From: Plotosus lineatus
Taxonomy: Eukaryota; Chordata; Actinopteri; Siluriformes; Plotosidae
Assembly: GCA_024760905.1 (NCBI GenBank)
Contig: CM045738.1
Location: 43,702,297-43,766,296 of the forward strand
Reading direction: 5' to 3'
Length of the DNA: 64,000 nucleotides
Position numbers and translations under genes: made by a program. Of this stretch, positions 56,791 through 64,000 are shown in pieces (the stretch's first letter is position 1; each line of letters opens with the position of its first letter). The notes below the pieces were generated by a model. It had not been told where the DNA came from. It was given only the letters and a program-made list of their open reading frames with translations, and searched no databases.

Positions 56791-57719
56791 TTGTAATGTT
56801 GAGGTTCTGCTCTCAAAGAGGAAATAGCGCTTGCGCGACGATCATTTCTCAACCACAAAGCAACATAGATGACAAACTTCCGCTGGTGCTGCACTTTTGC
56901 ACGTGTTAAAAGACAAAAAGAAAGATCAGAAGATCAATGTTTTTTGGGATCTGAACTCAAAGAGATTTCATTTGGACTGAAATAAAAGAGACGAAAGAAC
57001 ACGTGACCACAAAATACACACGGCCGTACAAAAAACCCTGTTCAGCCAAACTGCTTTGATATAAATTCCAACGCAAACACGAGTGAGCACTGAGAGAAGT
57101 GTGAGATGGAATTAGCATGCGGTCACGCCGAGGCTTCACCAGGGCACGGTCAAGCTGAGGTGCTTCAGCAGTGCACTGTCACACACGAGGCTTCACTCGA
57201 AACAACAAATACTTTCATCTTTATTCACTCTACAATGATGCGCTTCTCAAAGTAACTCCTAGCATGGCCTGGTCACTACCCCCACAGTGTGCTGGGTGTT
57301 CTCTGAAGTGTGTGTATATGCTTATTGGCTTTCTGGCAGATCTGAAAGAAATCATTTTATTCTCAGATCAGCGTCCTGTGATACAGGAAGAGCACCGTTT
57401 CTGATCTCTGCCCTCCTACGGCGTCCGTTCAGCTCCTCGCTGTGTGCTTTCCTCTCATTTTTGAATTTTTTATTTATAAAAAATAATCCATCTCATTACT
57501 GAAATCTTTCCCTCATCCGTCTTCCTCCTGAAGTTCGGCGGTTCCTAACAAAGAGAGGAAAAGGATCAGAGGAAGCGGTCGGGAAAGCACACACAACTCA
57601 CACAAACACTTCAGGAGGTGAGATGGAGATCTCACTTCCTGTAAATGTTTAATGTTCTGAGAATGCACTCTGAGGAGGCTTCGATATCTTTATAAACAGA
57701 ACTCAGCTCACTGACATTC
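56715..57719. other. No gene recognised; (GT)n at 56751-56788
   Basis: Several short frames, none with a known domain. Confidence 0.5.
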
Positions 57720-58240
57720 CACATTCCCTCTGTAACGCTCGCAGACACACTGTTACTATCACACAGGCACCCCGTTACCATCACACACACACACACACAC
57801 ACACACTGCTACCATCACACACACAACGTTACCATCACACGCACTCCATTACCATCATACACAGGCACACTGTTACCATCACACACACACGCACACCGTA
57901 CCATCACACGCACACTGTTACCATCAAACAGGCACCCGTTACAATCACACCGTGCCCGTTACCATCACACACACACCGTTACCATCACACACGCACACAG
58001 TTACCATCACACACGCCCCCTTACCATCACACGCACACCATTACCATCACACATGCACACGGTTACCATCACACGCACTCTGTTACCATCACACACGCAC
58101 CTCGTTACCATCACACACACCCTTTTACCATCACATGCACACCGTTACCGTCACACACGCACACACATACACATTACCATCACAAGCGCACCGTTACCAT
58201 TACACACGTTCCCGTTACCATCACACGCACACCGTTACCA

Positions 58241-58295
<55 letters not shown>

Positions 58296-58700
58296 GTTAC
58301 CATCACACGCACACACACACACACACACACCATTACCATCACACACGCACACCGTTACCGTCACACAAGTTCTGTTATATGCTACCTTACCATCACACAC
58401 GCTGTTACACACTCTGTTACCATCACACTCACGCCGTTGCTATCGGACACGCTACATTACACGCTACCTTACCATAACACACGCTCTGTTACACGCTATG
58501 GTACCATCACACACGCTCTGTTACATGCTCTGATACCATCACACATGCTCTGTTACAGACTCAGGTACCAACAAACACACTCTGTTACATGCTCCGTTAC
58601 CATCACACTCACTCCATTACTATCACACATTCTACATTAAACGCTGCGTTACCATCACACACGCTCTGTTACATGCTCCAGTACCATCACACACCATTAC
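57720..58700. repeat. Minisatellite, GTTACCATCACACACGCACA-type
   Basis: Roughly 45 units of 18-24 bp built on ACCGTTACCATCACACACGC. The second half changes to a longer unit with ACGCTCTGTTACATGCTC. Internal CA expansion at 58238-58294. His/Thr-rich frames of about 190 codons are repeat translations. Confidence 0.95.
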
Positions 58701-59103
58701 ATGCCACCCTGCTCCTCATGTTAGATCGGATCATTACACATCTGCAGTAACACATCATTTTAAATGTAATCCTTAAAAATGTTTATTCTCTTCCTCTTTA
58801 AATCCCTCATAGACATGTAGAGAACTTCCTGTTGCTTTTTTGTTTGTTTGTGTTTCACTATAGATTTTATTATAATCTCTTTTATCCTATTTTTCATTTA
58901 TTTACTTGAATTGATGCAAAGTGTCAGGGTTCCCTCCCAATGCATTTTATACATGAATCAACTGGACATGAAAGAAATAAAAACACATCCTGATTCACTA
59001 AACCTGGAACAATCGTGTTTTTCTTTAAATTCCGTTGCGACTTTTGTAAGAATTTCACCATCATCTTGTAATTCTGTATAAATATTACACCACTGCTGTG
59101 TTT

Positions 59104-59167
<64 letters not shown>

Positions 59168-59236
59168 CTACAGAAAACATCACTGTGTGTGTGTGTGTGT
59201 GTGTGAAAATGCTCACTTCTCTTAATTCACTTCTTT

Positions 59237-59279
<43 letters not shown>

Positions 59280-59561
59280 CACACACACACACATACACAC
59301 ACACACACAAAGTTTAAATTGTATGCCATTTGTTTCTGATTTCTAAAATAGTTCCCCATGATTGTGAGCAACCTGTGACTGTTAGCATTAGCTCCTTGCT
59401 GTTTGCATGATTAGCTTTTGATTCGGTTTCTGTGAGATCACGCTCCCGCGTGATCTTCCCTGTTTCTGTGTCACAGTGACGGTTTCCTCTGTAACATTTG
59501 AGTTGGTGCAGAGATGGCCATTGCAAAAACCAAGAAAATGTGATAGTGAGATTTCCTTTCA
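58701..59561. other. No gene; (CA)n at 59107-59163 and 59240-59310
   Basis: Microsatellites in otherwise unique-looking AT-rich DNA. Confidence 0.6.
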
Positions 59562-59741
59562 GCTTTTTCCCTGCATTAGGAGTCGCCACAGCGAAGATTC
59601 GCACGTTTGATTTGGCATAGGTTTTTACGTCGGATGCCCTTCCTGACACAACCCTTTAGCAAGGGACAGAAACACGCTGACGGCTTTGCAGCTACTCTTT
59701 ACAAAAGTCAGCAATGGTTCTTTTACATGAACCTCTCACCA
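59562..59741 (-). repeat. SINE-A with RTE-like tail, cut by LINE sequence
   Basis: Tail 3' block (GGAGTCGCCACAGCGAAGAT), 5' block (TTACGTCGGATGCCCTTCCT) and body up to CATGAACCTCTCACCAT. LINE 5' sequence begins directly afterwards on the opposite strand. Confidence 0.8.
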
Positions 59742-62735
59742 TCCTCACGCCGGTCCCAACCCCGGATAGATGCAGAGGGTTGCGACAGGAAGGGCATCCG
59801 GCGTAAAACTTGTTATTTTTATGAATAAAACATATTTTATTCAAACATGAAATGGATTGGGTGCTTGTGGAAATTGGACTACTGTTGGTCGAAGAAGGAG
59901 AGGCGGGAGGCGGGTCCGTAGGTGGAGAGAGAAGAGGAAAGGCATGAGTCTAGGACTGAGAGTAGGGACTTTGAATGTTGGAACTATGGCAGGAAAAGGT
60001 AGAGAGCTGGCTGACATGATGCAGAGGAGGAAGGTGGACATACTGTGTGTTCAGGAGACCAGGTGGAAAGGTAGCAAGGCTAGAATCTTAGGAGCAGGTT
60101 TAAGCTGTTTTATCATGGTGTGGATGGGAAGAGAAATGGAGTAGGAGTCATCTTGAAAGAAGGGTTTGTCAGGAATGTTCTAGAAGTGAAAAGAGTGTCA
60201 GACAGAGTGATGAGTCTCAAGTTAGAAATTGAAGGTGTGATGTTCAATGTTGTTCGTGCTTATGCACCACAGGCAGGATGTGAGCTAGAAGAGAAGGAGA
60301 GATTCTGGAGTGAGTTAAATGAAGTGATGCAGAGTACTCCCAGAGATGAAAGAGTGGTCAATGGTGCAGACTTCAATGGGTATGTTGGTGCAAGCAACAG
60401 AGGGGACGAGGAAGTGATGGGCAGGTTTGGTATCCAGGACAGGAACACAGAAGGACAGAAGTTGATAGAGCTTGCAAAAAGGATGGAAATGGCTATGGTA
60501 AATACTTTCTTTCAGAAGAGACAGGAGCATAGGGTGACTTATAAAAGCGGAGGTAGGAGCACACAGGTAGACTATATCTTGTGTAGACGATGTAATTTGA
60601 AGCAAGTCAGTGACTGCAAAGTAGTAGTGGGTGAGATTGTTGCCAAACAGCATAGGACGGTGGTGTGCTGGATGACGCTGATGGTGAGGAAGGTGACGAA
60701 GGCAAAGGTAGAGCAGAAGACAAAGTGGTGGAAGCTGAAAAAAGAAGAGTGTCGTGTTGTCTTCAAGGAGGAGTTGAAACAGGCGTTGGGTGGTCAGGAA
60801 GTGCTTCTAGATGAGTGCACAACTACAGCTAATGTGATCAGGGAGACAGGTAGGAGAATACTTGCTGTGTCTTCTGGAAGGACAGTAGATAAGACGACTT
60901 GGTGGTGGAATGAGGAAGTGCAGGAGTGTGTACAAAGGAAGAGGTTAGCTAAAAATAAGTGGGACATAGAGAGGACTGAAGAGAGTAAACAGGAGTACAG
61001 GGAGACACAGCATAAGGTGAATGTAGCGGTGTCAAAGGCCAAATAGAGGGTGTATAATGACGTGTATGATAGGTTGGACAGTAAGGAGGGATAAAATGAT
61101 TTATACAGGTTGGCACAGCAGAGAAATAGAAATGGGAAGGACGTGCAGCAAGTTAGAGTGATTAAGGACAGAGAGGGGAATGTATTGACTGATGACAGAA
61201 GTGTGCTGAGAAGATGGAAAGAGTACTTTGAAGAGCTGATGAATGAGAAACATGAGAGAGAAAAAAGAGTAGAAGAGGTGACTGTTGAGGACCAGGAAGT
61301 AGCAAAGATTAGTAAGGGTGAAGTAAGGAGGGCATTGAAGAGGATGAAGAGTGGAAAGGCAGCTGGTCCTGATGACATACCTGTGGAGGTATGGAAGTGT
61401 CTTGGAGAGGGAGCAGTAGATTTTCTGACAAGAATATTCAACATGTTCTTAGAGATTGAGCAGATGCCAGAGGAATGGAGAAGTGTGCTAGTGCCCATTT
61501 TTAAGAACAATGGAGACGTGTAGAGTTGTGGCAACTACAGAGGGATAAAATTGATAAGCCATACAATGAAGTTATGGGAAAGAATAGTGGATGCTAGACT
61601 AAGGGGAGAGGTCAGTCTCTGTGAACAACAGTTTGGTTTCATGCCAAGAAAGAGCACCACAGATGCAATGTTTGCTTTGAGGATGTTAATAGGGAGGTAC
61701 AGAGAAGGTCAGAGGGAGCTGCATTGTTCTCTTGTGGATCTGGAGAAAACATATGACAGGGTGCAGAGAGAGGAACTGTGGTATTGCATCAGGAAGTCTG
61801 GAGTGGCAGAGCAGTATGTTAGAGTGGTGCATGTATGAGAAATGTAAGACAGTGGTGAGGTTTGCTGCCGGTGTGACAGAAGAGTTCAAGGTAGAGGTGG
61901 GACTGCATCAAGGGTCAGCTCTAAGCCCCTTCTTGTTCGCTAGGGTGATGGACAGGCTGACAGACGAGGTGAGACAAGATTCCCCATGGACTATGATGTT
62001 TGCAGCTGACATTGTGATTTGTAGTGAGAGCAGAGAACACGTGCAGGAAAATGTAGAGAGGTGGAGATATGCCCTGGAAAGGAGAGGAATGAAGGTTAGC
62101 TTCAGTAAGACAGAATACATGTGTGTGAACAACAAGGACCCAAGAGGAACGGTGAGGTTACAGGGAGCAGAGATAAAGAAGGTGGAGGATTTTAAGTACT
62201 TAGGCTCAACAATCCAGAGCAATGGAGAGTGTGGAAAAGAGGTGAAGAAGTGTTTGCAGGCTGGTTAGAATGGTTGGAGAAAAGTGTCCGGTGTGATGTG
62301 TGCTAGGAAGGTATCGGCAAGAATGAAAAGAAAATTGTACAAGATGGTGTTGAAGCCAGCGATATTTTATGGTTTAGAAACAGTGGCAGTGGGAAAAAGA
62401 CAGGAGGCAGAGCTGGAGGTAGCGGAGATGAAAATGTTGAGGTTCTCTTTGGGAGTAACGAGGATGAATAGGATCAGGAATGAGTCCATCAGAGGGACAG
62501 CACATGTAAGATGTTTTGGAAACAAAGTCCCAGAGGCTAGATTGAGATGGTTTGGACATGTACAGAGGAGGGATAGTGAGGATATTGGTAGTAGGATGCT
62601 GATGGATGTGGTGAAGGAGGACATGAAGGTAGTTGGAGTAAGAGTAGAAGATGCAGAGGATAGGGTGAGATGGAGGCGGATGATTCGCTGTGGTGACCCC
62701 TGAAGGGAACAGCCGAAAGAAAAAGAAGAAGATTA
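59742..62735 (+). mobile_element. RTE-like LINE, near full length, inactive
   Basis: About 3 kb. 5' region CCTCACGCCGGTCCCAACCC and GGAAGGGCATCCGGCGTAAA; then one ORF with apurinic-type endonuclease and reverse transcriptase; 3' end GATTCGCTGTGGTGACCCC and CAGCCGAAAG with (GAA)n. The 5' leader between about 59815 and 59855 differs from the copy at 47605-48904. Confidence 0.9.
59944..62703 (+). pseudogene. RTE-like endonuclease/reverse transcriptase, multiply broken
   Basis: Endonuclease: MSLGLRVGTLNVGTMAGKG, LCVQETRWKG, GADFNGYVGASNRG, STQVDYILCRR. Reverse transcriptase: SGKAAGPDDIPVEVWK, FMPRKSTTDAMFALRML, VDLEKTYDRVQREELW, GLHQGSALSPFLFARV, MFAADIVICSES; C-terminal part to RCGDP and stop. 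Defects: a one-base deletion near 60090 (a GG where the other copy has GGG), stops at 61044-61046, 61092-61094 and 61521-61523, a frame change near 61835, a stop near 62268, and a small deletion after GSRML. The first catalytic Asp of the FADD box is Ala. Confidence 0.9.
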
Positions 62736-62919
62736 ACATTAATAATAAATAATAATAAAACAAGAATGAACAATAAGTCAACTAAACCTTCCACTCATCG
62801 TCTGCAGCAAATATGTCACGTGGGCAGGCATGAGGTGGTGCGTAACAGATTAGGAGGATGAGAATTTTGTGCATGTACACGCTATGAATGCCAGTGAGGA
62901 AAGGCTCGTGGTGAGCTCC
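62736..62919. other. No feature recognised
   Basis: AT-rich spacer between the LINE tail and the hAT MITE. Confidence 0.5.
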
Positions 62920-62927
62920 CTCAAGGC

Positions 62928-63223
62928 CAGTGTTTCTCAAATAGTGGGTGGGCATGGTGTGATGCCGGAGGTGGGGGGGGGGGGGGCATATGACCTTGAG
63001 GAACATGCTTTTTTTGCCATACTGTTAAGTGTAATTACGCATTCACTACAGTAGTTGGCAGTAGTGCTCTCATTGTCGTACTATGGTGTAGAGAGGAATC
63101 ACTGTGCAATCGATGTGAAGTGTAGTAAATACTATTTATAGTCGTTCGTGGGGTGGTAGGTGGTGTGAATTTTTTTTTCCCCTTCCTACAGGGGGCATTA
63201 CAGAAAATAATTGAGAAGCACTG
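62928..63223. mobile_element. hAT MITE
   Basis: Termini CAGTGTTTCTCAA and TTGAGAAGCACTG (inverted, one mismatch). Flanked by CTCAAGGC (62920-62927) and CACAAGGC (63224-63231), 7 of 8 matching. Contains (G)n at 62974-62986; no coding capacity. Confidence 0.8.
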
Positions 63224-63231
63224 CACAAGGC

Positions 63232-64000
63232 GTTCTCGGAGCACGGAGGAATACACGTGGAAGAATACGAGGCTAATCGGCCTGGAAAAGCCATTTCCCC
63301 AGCAGAGTAAATCAAAAATTTGCTTGTTGGATGGGGCAGATTTTTGGCGTGGTTCAAAGCTTGTATCATTGAAAATTCGTTATAGGAGACAATTGTATGT
63401 CAAGCTACCACTGTATTTATGAATCCCAGAAGGACATTAACGGTTATTCATCTCAGCCTCAACAGATATCAATGACCAGTCTCAAAGACATCGAACGTCA
63501 ATGTAAAATATTCCTCCACATCCCTGAACCTGAGGTGCGTTTAACACTGGGAATGGAAAGGTAGAGTTTGGAAGCGTTCTGTCAAATTCCTAGACCTTAC
63601 CTGTCTCTGCTCCAGGGGGCGTTGTATCACGCCTGACTCTGAATTCTGACCCCAACCCAACTCTATTGACATGGATATGTGAGAAATGAATTGAGTTTGT
63701 TTGTAAAGTGTAAAGGTCTTCTTCTCCTTCAGTGCTGAATCTGATGTTTATTCTGCATAAAATCCTGAATAATCTCCTCCCAGAAATAAACTCGTCCACT
63801 CAGGAAAATTTGTCCTGACAGTAAAATGACATGTGTATTGCTGAGTCTGCGTTAACACAGCAGAAGTTACATGATTATGCAGAAACATGTTTATCCATAA
63901 ACACACTGCAGAAAGTACAGAATCTCACAGTGTGGAAGAGATAAATCAATGATGCGAGTATTCTTCTCAGCTAAATAGCACATAATGATTATCATTTCCA
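63232..64000. other. No gene recognised
   Basis: Unique-looking DNA to the window end. A CCAGGGGGCG motif (about 63614-63623) is only a partial CTCF-like match. Confidence 0.5.

Noticed and set aside
57952..58640. Frames of about 195 codons with His/Thr/Pro/Ser
   Set aside because: Minisatellite translations.
60794..61534. 246-codon minus-strand frame
   Set aside because: Antisense shadow of the LINE ORF at 59944-62703.

Overview
This is teleost fish nuclear DNA: intron-containing vertebrate genes, a U2 snRNA gene, long (CA)n/(GT)n tracts, Tc1-, Tigger- and hAT-type DNA transposons, an RTE-like LINE and several tRNA-headed SINEs. The wealth of Tc1 and CA repeats would fit a catfish-like lineage, but nothing here fixes the species.

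Only three host loci are well supported. (1) slc41a3, a Mg2+-transporter-family gene, runs on the + strand from about 35.4 to 43.35 kb with ten coding exons per transcript and two competing first coding exons. (2) chst13, a chondroitin 4-O-sulfotransferase-like gene, lies on the - strand; its last coding exon is at 45691-46536 and an upstream exon at 53367-53449, while the exon for its N-terminal membrane anchor was not found. SLC41A3 and CHST13 also lie close together on human chromosome 3q21, so both calls are backed by synteny. (3) A full-length U2 snRNA gene is on the - strand at 23945-24134, with a PSE-like promoter element, a 3' box and two CTCF-like motifs around it.

Everything else is repeats. 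0-5 kb: SINEs and CA/CT microsatellites. 5.15-7.1 kb: a 35-bp minisatellite. 8.9-13.6 kb: a nested pile of DNA transposons in which copies of one MITE family were split by a Tigger-like element (itself carrying a palindromic hAT MITE), a THAP-bearing element and a short LINE fragment. 14.4-16.3 kb: SINEs and a tandemly duplicated Tigger end. 19.97-22.38 kb: a 23-bp minisatellite. 27.2-34.6 kb: a LINE reverse-transcriptase relic split by a hAT element, an RTE-like LINE with 17-bp target-site duplications, and two dead Tc1 elements. 39.5-41.6 kb, inside slc41a3 intron 6: a MITE holding a Tigger element that holds a palindrome of LINE 5' sequence. 47.6-49.2 kb: an internally deleted LINE fused to a MITE. 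51.1-53.1 kb: a GT-rich higher-order satellite. 57.7-58.7 kb: a TTACCATCAC minisatellite. 59.7-62.7 kb: a near full-length but dead RTE-like LINE. 62.9-63.2 kb: a hAT MITE.

I saw no prokaryotic-type system, CRISPR array or new multi-gene system. The most interesting signals are the duplicated, phase-incompatible first exons of slc41a3; its 95-nt intron with AC and GT tracts at opposite ends; the pure (TG)n tract in front of the chst13 exon; and a modular SINE system in which the same heads carry three different LINE-like tails, one of them built from both ends of the resident RTE-like LINE. All family assignments come from reading motifs by eye, without database searches.
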